64,000 bases of DNA from Lasiodiplodia sp. COLG20 (taxonomy: Eukaryota > Ascomycota > Dothideomycetes > Botryosphaeriales > Botryosphaeriaceae). Position numbers and translations under genes: made by a program. The notes under the pieces were generated by a model. That model worked only from the letters and a program-made list of their open reading frames with translations. It did not search any database and was not told the origin of the DNA. Of this stretch, positions 1 through 11,200 are shown one piece after another; the stretch's first letter is position 1, and every line of letters starts with the position of its first letter. Where the stretch lies: NCBI GenBank assembly GCA_009801085.1, contig VNWV01000001.1, positions 3,472,001 through 3,536,000 on the forward strand, read 5' to 3'.

Positions 1-2
1 CG

Positions 3-1961
3 CTGGACCTGGGGCAGATCTTCCCTGCCTCTTGTCCGTGCGCTAACACAAGTGACGCGACCGGTCAATCATGCGGCAAGGCCGGAGTCAAGACATGCTC
101 CAACTGCTTCCTGGTCTCGGTGAGCGCCGACCTCACTTTCCGAACTCATCGGATACTGACACGCACCTCGCAGTACTGCAGCAATAAATGTCAGAAGAGC
201 CATTGGAAGAAGCATAAGATTGACTGCAAGTCTGAGCTAATCAAGATGACGTGGGAGCCTCTCCTATCGAAGGAAGACTACGAGCCATATTCCACTCCCA
301 TTGATGAGCCAAGCTGGAAACAGAGAGCCAAATTAGATGCCAACGGGCAGCCGCTGCTCAAGTACCTTTGGGGCAATATGCCCGCCTTCGATGTACTCAA
401 ACTTGACCGCAATGAGGGTGCCAACTACAGCAGAGACATCAACCTTCTTTTCGCTGGTATGTACCATCTGAATCGCGCCAGCAGAAACCCGCGACTGACG
501 CAAATTTCTACAGCCTCAGGTGACATCCGCAACGTAATCAAGACTATCACAGGCATGTCATCTTCGCAGGAACAGACCGTCACTACTTTTATCAATGACC
601 GCGAGCTCGACATCTTGGCCCGCAACGCCATCATGCTCCTGGCTGCTCTCTACGTGAAGCCGGCTCCCGTTGCCGCGGCCACCATCCTGCACATCTGGTA
701 CTCCGTCATTATCCCTTCGTCCGTATTGCAGACTCTGCGTACCACTGTCCTTCCTCTCATCCAAGACGTATGCGCCAAGATCGCGAACAAGCCGGTGGAC
801 CAGCTCCTGGCCAAAAAATTCACCCAAGGCCATTGCCATCTCCGTCTTGTGCTTGAGAAGCGCAACTGGGTCGCCTTGTTGGGATACTTGGATATTCCTG
901 ACGGACTGACTAAAGAAGTTGCTGAACGGACATGGAGGAATTCGGTGCTGGCGAAGGATCAGAAGCACCCGTGGCACATGCGGATGTTCGACCAGATTCC
1001 AGGCTGGCGCGGTTCGGCAAAGCGATTCCGCCTCCAAGGCATGCTGATGCCATTCGGCGCGTCGAGAGCGATGTTCGATACGCCCAACCCGTAAGTTTTC
1101 ACATTGTTCTCGTTATTACGTGGTCTCGTAAATTGCTGACAACGCTGTACAGGACCTTCTTCCAGGAATCAAAGATCTGGCCCATGATGCCACATTTAGA
1201 TCCATTTGGTGGATGGTCGCTCGACGATATTCTGCAGAGCACGCCGATGGCTAAGCACGACATTCACGGTGGCGTCTTCTTCCTTGTGAGGGAGGTTCTG
1301 ATCGATTTCTGCACGAAGGTCCAGACGATGAAGATCAGCTTCGTACTGCTGCACACTGAGGCCGCAAACCTACCCAACATGCTGGCCAAAGACTACCACA
1401 TGACGCATTCGTTTGATCGGATCGAGGTATGCCCCTTATGTGTCTGCCAAAGGGGCAAATGGAAGCTAACAAGTGCAGGTGTCCAATACTACCGACGAGC
1501 AGTACCTCGGGCTGGACTGTTTGCGCATCTTCGCTCCCCTCCTCCGACCGCTGAATGAAAACCCCCACGCCACTCTGGTGACACTGTTCCTGAATGCCAT
1601 TCGCATAGCCTCAGAGCAGAACCCAGCTGATGACTTTGCGTGCATGATGCGCGAGCTACCACGCGCGGAAAAATATCTACCGCAAACACACATCAAAAAG
1701 TTGCCTTCGTACCAGGCCAAGCTCTATGGAGCCTGGCAGCTCTTCAAAGACTTTGACGGCCTGTTCGAGAGCTACAGGAAGTCACTCTGTTTCAATGACG
1801 TTGCCAAGAAAGCTGGTCTGCGGGAGAAGCCCAAGCACACCATCGTCGAGCCCCAGCCAATGCGACTCAGCAAGGATGCTACCCAAGAGGAGTTCGATAA
1901 ATGCTATGGGTCGTACCTCTTGGGCACGGAGCGCTACGTAGAGTGGCAGAGGCTGGCTTAG
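3..1961 (+). CDS. MYND zinc finger / DUF4470 protein (5' end outside window)
   Basis: The gene enters from the left edge. Exons read as <3-119, 174-456, 514-1090, 1153-1426 and 1479-1961, with consistent phases and GT-AG borders. Exon 1 and the start of exon 2 together give a MYND-type zinc finger: the spaced Cys residues CPC, SCG, CSNC and YCSNKCQ, ending HWKKHKIDC. Exons 2-3 then give NYSRDINLLFA and GDIRNVIKTI, the signature of DUF4470, which often follows MYND fingers in fungi. The remaining roughly 400 residues are helical with no domain I recognise. MYND fingers usually bind proline-rich peptides, so a scaffold role is possible, but that is inference. The true start and any N-terminal part are not visible. 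Confidence 0.88.
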
Positions 1962-2322
1962 GCGTCAGGAGCAGCCCTTACAGTCGGAGAATGCCGATGT
2001 CGAGTCACCCCGACGCCGATATCTATAACCTAGCGTGGTGCTGGAAAAGAAGTATTCGGAATGGAGATTAGCTTAAAGAGGGATACAGGTATTTGGTGAT
2101 GCAAAATGGGGGATTGGTTGGTTGCAAGGTCCAATCAAAAAGACAAAGGTTCATTCATTTGATGATACAGGGAGCCGAGGTACTTTCGTGGAGATGCAGG
2201 GTTCCTCCACAAGTTTCCAGAAGCTGCACAAATCAAAGGCAAAATAAGATTGTTTTAGGGGGATAAAATCGGCTTCTGCAGTAGATTGATAGGCCAGGTT
2301 CCACAGATAAAATACACACCAC
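1962..2322. other. convergent 3' intergenic region
   Basis: This is the space between the stop codons of the MYND gene (plus) and the P450 gene (minus). It should hold both 3' UTRs. I see no further gene or repeat in it. Confidence 0.6.
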
Positions 2323-3989
2323 TCATAGCGGAGTGAAATCAACTAGAACACCGGGCTCGAGAACCTGCTGTGTGAAGACATCACGGTGCCGGAAGTCGTT
2401 CGTCTTCAATTCCATCTCAAAGTTTCGGAATAGATACGCCAGTACCATGGTTGCTTCCGTATGTGCGACACTAAGAGAGGTCAGTCGGGTTTGTCTACGA
2501 TACGTTCTCGTCGAACCACTCACTTAATTCCGATGCACTGCCTAGCACCCTTGCTGAAGGTGCACAGGTACGTATCCAGGTGCTTTCCATTCGGACCAAG
2601 CCAACGGTCCGGGTTGAAGACCTTGGCATCCTTACCCCACAGCTCCTCGCTGTAGTGCATAGTGTACGCAGACATGCCGACAATTGTCTAACGAAAGAAA
2701 ACCGTGAGCGCCTGTTCCTAATGCAGAGAGGGGAATACTTACACCAGGAGGAATAATCTTGCCGTCGACCTCGAAAGGCTGCGACCTCGCCGGCACGATA
2801 CGAGGCAGAGCACCCGGGACCGGCATGGCCACTCTCAAGGACTCCTTAACACAAGCCCTCTACCCGAAAAAGTCAGCAACCGCTTCCTCATCCGTTCAAA
2901 GCCACCTCGCAAACCTACCAAATAATCAATCTTCTCCAACTGCACAAACGGCAACAACCCCTCCTTATCCCCCACCGCCTCCCTCACCTCCCTCGCCAAC
3001 CTCTCCTTCACCTCCGGCATCCGCAAAATATGGAACAGCCCCGTCGCCAGCGTATACGCCGTCGTATCGCTGCCCGCAACAAGCACGTCCATCGCCTCAG
3101 CCGGCTGCAACCCCTCAGGCACGCTCTTCATGTAATCGAACACAACCGGATGCGCCGCCGTCGTCGTCCGCTTCGCGTACGCATAAAACGAGTCATGCGC
3201 AAACTTCAGCAACCGCGCCATCTCGCCCGCCGCGGGGTCGAACTTGCCGACCCACTCCAGCGGCACGACGGCGGCGAGGAAGCGTTGCAATGCGCTGTAG
3301 TGCAGGCGGTAGGGCACCACGGCCGCGACGTCGAAGGCGTCGAGGAAGGCGGCGCTGAAGGCGTCGGGGCGCTCCGCGAGCAGGCCGGCGGACTGCCCGA
3401 AGGCGAATTCGCTGATGACGTCGACGGTGACGCAGCGGACCATGTTGGAGACGTCGATGGGGCTGGTAGAAGTAGTTACCAGGCGTCGCAGCTTCGCGCC
3501 CATCTCCTGGACTTTCTCGAGGATGACGGGCTCGAGCTTGGCGACGCCGGCGCGGCTGAAGAGCGGGTTGAGGATCTTACGGCGTTCCTTGTGCAGGGCC
3601 GGGTCCGTCTCGGCGAAGAGGGTGTGCGGCGTGTGGAAGCATTCGTAGAAGGAGGGTTCCTTGGGGAACGGGTTGGTCTGGCTGTAGATGGTCTTGTAGG
3701 CGGAGACGTCGGTGATGTGCAGTTCGTTGGGGGCGGTGCGGAGGACGCGCGTGAAGCCGTGGTCGCGGTGGGCTTTCTCGAGGACTTCTTCTGGGTGGCC
3801 CGTTTGGACTTGCTGCCAGAGCCAGTTGCGGGAGAGGGCGGCGGCGCGGGGACCGGGGAAGTGCGAGAGAGGGTGGAAGTAGAGGCGGTAGATGGCCTGT
3901 AGGAATTTGAAGAGTGCGAAGAGTGCGAGGGCGGAGGCTGCCAGCGTGGCTGGGCTCGTAGCCCGGAAATCTGGCTTCAGAGCTTCCAT
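2323..3989 (-). CDS. cytochrome P450 monooxygenase (trichodiene-oxygenase-like)
   Basis: Exons on the minus strand are 3989-2919, 2859-2743, 2687-2524 and 2470-2323, giving 499 aa, a normal P450 length. An N-terminal hydrophobic anchor (about residues 17-35) is followed by the YFHPLSHFPGP hinge, so the enzyme should sit on the ER membrane. The I-helix oxygen-binding motif AGSDTTAYT, the ExxR helix (KESLR, about residues 362-366), FNPDRW and the haem loop FSKGARQCIG (Cys about 447) are all intact. The stretch FSRAGVAKLEP after HKERRKILNPL resembles the CYP58/trichodiene oxygenase group, so a terpenoid or other secondary-metabolite substrate is possible; the substrate is unknown. It lies downstream of a GMC oxidoreductase on the same strand. 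The shorter open frames on the opposite strand are shadows. Confidence 0.9.
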
Positions 3990-4048
3990 GGTGATGGTTG
4001 TTGTGGGAGTGGCCGCTGCTTAGTCGTTTGGCGTGCTGCATGGTCGGG

Positions 4049-4058
4049 CTTATATATC
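4049..4058 (-). promoter_or_regulatory. probable TATA box of the P450 gene
   Basis: The minus strand reads GATATATAAG about 60 bases upstream of the P450 start codon, a usual spacing for a fungal TATA element. Confidence 0.5.
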
Positions 4059-4751
4059 AGACGGAATCACTGGAGGCATTTCTGTGCGTAGATCGTCTCC
4101 ACCGTCCATGGCGTGGTATGAGTGACCCGCTTTGACTTCAGAAATGAGGGGCATCTGACTGGTTATCGTTATTCGCAGCCGGGCACCAGCGGATGTCATC
4201 GTATACCGTATTAGATCGGACGGAGGTCCTTAAGGTCCGTGTCGGCCGAAAATATTAGCAGAAAGACTGTAACAGCCCGAAAACAGCGAATTTAAAAGCA
4301 AGTAAAGGTGGGGCCCTTCTTCGGGATGTGGGGGAGTTTTGGAAACCCGACACGATTAGCGCGGGGGGAGCGGGTACCCTGCTCCCCGCAAAGCTTCACT
4401 GGACACTTAAAGCTTGAAAGCCTTCGGATGAGCTATGATAAACTTCCGGATCCTGCTCAGTTGCTGTGTGCGATACAGAGGATAGCTGCTGAAGAAGCAA
4501 GCATCAAAATAACAATGTCTGCTTTCACAACTCGGTGCGTCAGCCAGCATACGCCAAATAGTAGGTGTTTGTCAAGGATTTGGTATTCATAAAGTCTAAC
4601 AAAATACTAACCACATAGGTAAATTGGATCCACATGTCGCATTGCCATAAACAGAAGCCAAATGACATGTAGAACGCAGCAAGTGGAAATCTACGCCCCA
4701 TAAACCCCAGTACCTGTATCCGCGGTACCGGCCTCCACCACATCTATCCCC
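4059..4751. other. P450 upstream region
   Basis: This is the space between the P450 promoter and the GMC stop codon. It has GC-rich CCCC-type tracts around 4310-4400 that could be stress- or Zn-cluster-type binding sites, but no motif I can name. A small open frame at 4308-4592 shows no protein-like features. Confidence 0.4.
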
Positions 4752-6968
4752 CTAGATACCCGCCTTGATAATATCCGCCGCCTTCTCCGCCAGCGCGTAC
4801 ACGGAGCTCTGGCAGTTACCGCTGACATGGTTGGGGAAGACGCTCGCGTCGACGACGCGCAACCGGCCGACACCGTTGACTTTCAGCTTGCTGTCGACCG
4901 TGTCGCCCATGGCGCAGCTGCCGCACGAGTGGTACTCGCCGATGATCCAGTCGCGCACGGCCTGCTCGGCGGCGGCCGTGTCGGTCAGGTCGACCTCGGG
5001 CGCGGGCCGGTAGCGCTGGCCCAGAATGCCCGACAGCGGCTTCGACAGGGCGATCTTGTCGGCCATCTTGAGCCCCGTGCCGAGGACGGCCACGTCGGCG
5101 TGGTGCGCGAGGTAGCCCGGGTCGATGGTGGGCTGGACGGTGGGGTCTGCATGTGTGTGGCGTGTTAGTGGCGGCGCTGTGGAGGGAAGGTGTGACACAA
5201 CTTACCGGAGCTGGTGATGTGGATGGAGCCGCGCGACGCGGGGTACTGCAGGCAGGCCACCCAGGTGGCGCCCGGGTTGGCTGGGTCGCCCGGAGGCCAG
5301 AGGGTGGACTGGTTGGCGACGGCGGAGTCGGCGAAGTTTGCGGAGATGGGGACGAGGATGTATTGGATGTTGGCAGACTTTTCGTCTTCGAGGTGCTTGA
5401 TGACCTGGTCAAGCTGGCGCTTTTGGAAGGCTGGATTAAGCGTCAGTAAGCATACCATGCACTGCGAAGGTGGTGGGCTTGTCTTACGCGTTGACGTCTT
5501 CTGCGTCTCCCGGATGCTGGCAATCGTCTTGTCCAACTCCTCCTTCGTAGCGATTTGTTTGTAGCTTCCGAGGGCGTCAGCTCATTTCCGACTCGCTTCG
5601 ATGCACGTCAGGATTACTCACCTCACGAATCCCTGCCCACTCACCACGCCCGCCAGCGGACCCACCTGGCCCTCGACGTACGCCTTCTGCGCCGCCGCCA
5701 TGACCTCGGGCGCGTGCAAGCTGTCTCCACTCATCTGCCCCGGCGCCAACCTATACCCCAATCCGGACAGGACGTGATCCTGGTAATTCTCGCCGACGCT
5801 GTTCAGCTCGACCTTGCACTCGACCCCGGCCTTCCTCAGCACCTCGGGGTTACCAATGCCGCTCAGCTCCAGAATCGCGGGGCTGTGAATCACACCCGCC
5901 GACAGCACCACCTCCCTGCCCGCCCTGACCTCAAACGTCTCGCCCCCGTGCGCAAACTCCACGCCCACCGCCTCCTTGCCCTCCAACAGCACCCTCCTCA
6001 CCGACGCCTCGCACAGCACCTTGAGATTCCCCCTCGCCGCGTTCGCCTCGAAGTAGTTGCGCGCCGCGTAGCTGCGCTTCCCCTTGTGCGGGCCCGCCGC
6101 GTGCACCGCGCCCAGCCCGTTGTAGAAGCCGTAGTGGTCGCCGCCCCACGCATCCTTGGGCTTGTCCTTGATCTCGAACGCCGTGTCGGCCGCGGCGAGC
6201 CACGCGTCCTCGAGCGGTAGTCGCGAGTCGTTGAAGGTGGTGTGGATCGGCCCGCTGAAGCCGTGGTTGGCTGCGATCGTCGCCATGCCCGCGCGGTTGA
6301 GCACGCCCGTGTCGGAAGGAGGGTGCGGCGTGAGGGTTTGGTGCTTCGCGATGTAGGGGCGCATGCCCTCGAAGGACCAGGAGGGGTCGTTGGCGAGGGC
6401 CGCCCAGTCGTCGTAGTCGCGTTCGGAGCCGCGGACGTACCTGGAGAGGATGCGGGTTAGTTCTGGTGGGATTCATAGCTGCGTGGAATTGGAAGGAGCA
6501 GAAGGGACGTGGCTGCTCCGCAGCAAATACCAACGGAGAAGGAAAGAACAAGAGCACTCACATCATGTAATTGGTACCGCTACTTCCACCCAACACCTTT
6601 CCGCGAGGCAGGTGGTGAATGCGGCCACCGTTCTGCGGCGTCGTCTTCATACACCAGTCATACTCCGGGTTGCCAAGCATCTGCAAGAACAGCGCCGGCG
6701 TGTCGACGAGCGGGTCGCCGAGCGCGTTCTTGCCCGCCTCGAGCACGCCGACCGTCACATTGGGGTCTTCGGTCAAACGAGCAGCGAGCACAAGGCCTGC
6801 AGTGCCACCGCCAATGATGATGTAGTCGTAAGACTGGGACAGAAATGAGGCAGCATCAGCAGCAAGAGCGGGGAGGTGCGGAGCGGCGCCGTTTGTAACG
6901 CCGTTGGTTATGCCATTGGTTGCGCCATTGGTGGCTGCAGCGCCGTTTGTGACCGGAGTATCACCCAT
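4752..6968 (-). CDS. GMC (glucose-methanol-choline) FAD oxidoreductase
   Basis: Exons are 6968-6562, 6440-5622, 5564-5488, 5430-5206 and 5146-4752, giving 640 aa, the usual GMC length. The FAD dinucleotide motif YIIIGGGTAGLVLA is at about residues 49-62, the first GMC signature is GKVLGGSSGTNYM, and the second is GVIHSPAILELSGIG. The C-terminal catalytic region has HSCGSCAMG and later FPNHVSGNCQSS, so the His and Asn expected of the active site are present. There is no signal peptide; the first 35 residues instead hold an imperfect TNG repeat. The enzyme should oxidise an alcohol with FAD; the substrate is unknown. Same-strand placement beside the P450 suggests a small oxidative gene pair, which is inference. 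Confidence 0.92.
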
Positions 6969-7056
6969 TCTGGTGGCGCAAAGCGGAGGAAAAGTGATTG
7001 CGTGAAAGAGAAGGGGATGGCGAGGTGCCTTTCGAAGCCGAAAGCCACGTACTCTC

Positions 7057-7064
7057 TATATATA
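7057..7064 (-). promoter_or_regulatory. probable TATA box of the GMC gene
   Basis: An eight-base alternating TA run lies about 90 bases upstream of the GMC start codon. Confidence 0.5.
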
Positions 7065-7689
7065 CTTGCCATTGCAGAATGAGGCGGGTCAGGCGGCTGC
7101 GAACTAATGGGAGCTTTTGCCCTGACAATGGGCGCAGCCGCAAAGACCCTGACTCCAAACATGCAGGGTAAAAACCTAGCGCCATTAGAGCTACCCCGCA
7201 CCTGCATCGATTAGCGTTGGTAATTACTGCATTTAGCCATAGGTTTCGGGAACGCCCTCTAATCAAGCCCATTCTAGGTCCTGATACGGCATCGGTTATC
7301 CGCGCACTATCCAAAACCCCGGCTCCATTCCACTGCACACGCACTGCACCCACGCCTGCGATCCCACCTCGCACTACCGCTTTGCTTAGGCAGCCAATCT
7401 CGGCCCGAATTCAGCAACGCTCTAGGGTAACTCGGCCACCATCTATTGCCCACTAGGGAAATTCGAGTTTCGGCCCCCACGCATTCGTCTTGATTCACCG
7501 CCTCCGCCCCGCGCTTGTGCCCCGCGGCGGAGACCCTTCCGTCGCACCATCTCGTATACGTTCAACAATGCCAAGTTCAGCCCCCAAAAAATTACAATAG
7601 AGGGGCAGTGCAGTCGAAAACTAGTGCGAACTAGCAAGGTCTTGAAACAAGAGCAACTATACGCCACCAATTTTCTGTGAGGAACAACA

Positions 7690-7918
7690 TATAGTCCCCT
7701 CTCGCGGCCGATGGCTAGTGTGGTTTTCTCATATCATGCATAGGTGAAGCTATCGTCCGGACGAGAATGTCGAATTAAAAATTCTACATACACGTACGGA
7801 CGATAGCTTCAAATACCTACATATAGTAATTTTTCTAAGGCAGGGCGGGGGCATAGTTACGTTATTCTACACCTTTACTATTCTTCGCGCTAGCCATCGG
7901 CTGTGAGAAGGGGCTGTA
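7690..7918. mobile_element. MITE copy 1, palindromic core, TA target sites
   Basis: The left end reads TAGTCCCCTCTCGCGGCCG. The right end, on the opposite strand, reads CAGCCCCTTCTCACAGCCG. These form a terminal inverted repeat that continues into GATGGCTAG. TA dinucleotides flank both ends (7690-7691 and 7917-7918). Inside, 7741-7820 is a long inverted repeat with arms GAAGCTATCGTCCGGACG around an A+T loop. It encodes no protein. TA target sites suggest mobilisation by a Tc1/mariner-type (pogo/Fot1) transposase, which is inference. Confidence 0.85.
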
Positions 7919-8239
7919 CGTAAGTAGAACATGCCACAGTACTACTCCACATTTATGTCAGAACAATTTTTTGAACCTCCCAACACATAAGCGAAAAGCA
8001 AGTTCATTCTGGTATCAGCCTGCAATTATCAGGACAATAGAAAGACGATTTAAAAGATATGACCTTCATCCAGCATAGAAAAAAAAAAGATGATAGCAGG
8101 ACGAATGAATTGCTTCCATAACATAGAGCAGATTTTAGATCCCTCGAATAGCCATTGACCAAACGCCAAAGAAAAAAAAATCAAATCCAAACCGTAACTC
8201 CAGGACTCTCACACTCAAAATCCCTACAGACTATAAAAC
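7919..8239. other. 3' flank of the NLR-like gene
   Basis: This A+T-rich stretch contains poly-A runs near 8081 and 8173. I see no gene in it. Confidence 0.45.
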
Positions 8240-11200
8240 CTAGAGGCTCAGGGTAATGAAAGGAATGGGTACATCATCGCCCCACCTCAAAACATATCCT
8301 TCAAAGTCTCTTTTGTACTGTGCAAGACGAATCGCATACTGAAGGAGACTTTCCTCGGCGAATTGTCCATATCTGGCTATCAGCGGCACCTCTACCTTCA
8401 TCAGCCCGGCCCATTGTTGGCATACTCTCTCTGGTGCATCAGCCTCGGTAGCAACATCAATTTTAGGCTGTTGTGTGTAGCGTCCAACAAGAAGCCACTC
8501 TTTGATATCTGGATATCTTTCTGCGTGCGAGATAGCATTGCATATTTCTGTGCCTCTGCAGTAAGAGATGCAAGCTCCTTGCCTGACAAGAAATTCCACC
8601 GCTCTCAGGTGGCCCGCCTTACAAGCAACCATGAGAGGCGTGCCGTCTTCATGACCTTCGTAGTCAACATCAGCGCCGAAGTCCAGGAGAAGTCGCATTC
8701 CGTCGATGTTGCAAACACTCGCAGCAACACATAGAGGGCTATGTGCACCATAGGGTTTCCTTTCGTTGATAGACCCCATAGCCGGACAGTCCTTCGGTAA
8801 CCATTTCAACAGCATCCTCAGTAATGCATTCCGATTCCTAGTAATCAATCGGCATCCTCCAATACTAGAGACGCTTTCAGGATCCGTCTGTAACTCTTCT
8901 CTGTTTAGCAAACAACTGAAAAGAGCCGGGGTATGGAATCCGCAGGCCCACCACAATGCCGAACGGTTGACTGTTTGGGGCGCTGATACCCTGTTGACCA
9001 CGGAGGCATTCTCCAGATAGAGATCAAATATTGGCTTTTCCGGCCGTCGAATAATGAAATCAGCAAAGCCATCATGATGTTCGTCTCTCAAGGTAAGATC
9101 AGAACCTGCTCCTACCAGCTCCTGGAATACAGCCCACGAACCCTTCATCGCCGCAACCAAAGCCGGCGTTTGATACATAGAATTCCGAGCGTCCGCCTTT
9201 GATCCATGCCGGAGCAGTAGTCTCACCATGGAGATGGATCCAATGCCTGCCGCAAGGTGCAGAGGAGTTTCATTTGATCCGGAAAGACTATGAACGTCGG
9301 CCCCGTAGGAGATCAGTATCTCTGCCGATTTTGAATCACCAACCAGCGCAGCTAGGTGTAAAGGTGATGCTGCTTCAAGTCCAATCGTCCACAAGTGATC
9401 TGTCAGCTTCCATGGCTGACGCAGATGGCTGTCGCGAATATGCAAATTGACGATCACTTTGACCGTAGGGCTGATGCTATGGCTTTGGGAGTCTGAGACA
9501 GTTGGGTTGGTTTTTGAGCTTCTTTCTTCGTCTCTGCTTTTGAAATTGCTATTGAATGAGAATCCTTGCACGCTACGCGAGTAATGCTCCAGGAAACATA
9601 TGATAGCAGCCGTATTGGACCTTGCGGCTGCAGTGTGCAGAGGATGAACAGGGGCAGTCATATGGAAATCATCTTTCGGCAGTATCCTGTCGAGGAGGAG
9701 GCCCAGGACTTGGCAGCACATTCTACACGAACACGCGGCTGCTAGGTGGATAGGAGTGTAGCCAGGATAAGCACTCCTGCAGCATGCCTCTCCAGCAGTA
9801 GAAAATCCGCCATAGACCAAAGCCCAGGTAAACGCTGGCCTATGTCTCTCAAGAGACTGAATGACTGCATTGCAACCGCTACCACCGCTGTGACCAAGGT
9901 CTGTCCGGAAACCAGAATTTACTAAGCTCAGGCAGACGTCGTAGGTCCCTTCGTGGATTGAAGTTTCAAGGGTTTTTCGAAGCCGGCTGTGCATACTCGC
10001 GTTGCAGACATTGCCTCCTACTGTCTGTTAGCCACCTACTTGATTACTCTTGATAATGAAATACGTACTAGTTATCGTAGCCAGATTCCATATTCTATTT
10101 TCAAGAGTCCAAGTTAATACCTTGGTCCAGAAATCTTCTCTTACAGCAACGCCAACATCATGAACGTGTTGAGCTATTCTCTCAATAAGTGCTGAGTTGA
10201 ATGTACCAACAGGCTGCGATATCAAGATATCGAGAGGGGCTTTTCCGGAGGAGTCTGTCCTAGTGAAATCTGCTCCGTGCTTTAATAGCGCTTCGGACAT
10301 GGCAAGCAATTTCGTTGATGAGAGGTAATACTTTTGACAGACTAGCATAGCAGCTGGTGTCATTCCGTTCGAATCTGGGAGGTTGATGGTTGCGGCCGTC
10401 GCGAGGAGGTGAATCATTTTCACTCCATTGTATTCGTCCTCGTCAAGAGACGCTCTGGAGACAAAACAATGCAGAGCTGATTCTCCAGTTTTTGTCGTTG
10501 CTTCCACGTCCAGTCCTCTCTCAATAAGCAGACGACATATTTCTGTGGAGGAATTCCAACAGTAGTGAGCCAGAGTTTTCCCTTCAGCAAACCGATAATT
10601 CAAATCTTCAACATGGTCGATTAACAGAATCGTCGCATCGTAGGAGGAAACCTCTACAGCACGTTTGAGAGCCAATACTCTACAAATCGGTGTAAGTAAC
10701 GTTCCCCCTTCTTGCTCATGCAGTGTCAGGAGTGCACGTTGTATATCGATATTGTTGAATCTTACGGCCAAATCCAATGCCGTCTCTCCGTCTTCATTCA
10801 TGCGTCCAAAAATGCCTCCCCTACGAACAAGCAAAGCACAAATGCTAGAGTCTTTCGTCCCACTGCGGGCGTGTTCGTGGAGAGCGGTATTCCCGGAGTA
10901 ATCAGGTTGATTCGGATCCGCTCCAGCATCAAGTAATAGTTTTGCGGCTCCGATGGACTTGTTGGAAAATGCGATGTGTAGCGCTGTTTTTCCGTTGTCC
11001 TCAGTGGGTAAATTGATGTTCAACTCTGGTCCGCTCAGGAGATGGGATATCTTGTCAGTTCTATTAACCCTAGCAGCAAGCCTTAACCTAGCAGCCGTTT
11101 CCTTAGGATTCATGAGATCTATTCTGCTTCCGGGATCGCATTTGGTCTCGGGCCAGCTGAGGGGTGCAGAAATCTTCATCTTTGATGCTAGGTTGAGAAA

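Noticed and set aside
3030..3902. 290-aa plus-strand open frame
   Set aside because: Antisense shadow of the P450 first exon, with the same G+C effect and no features.
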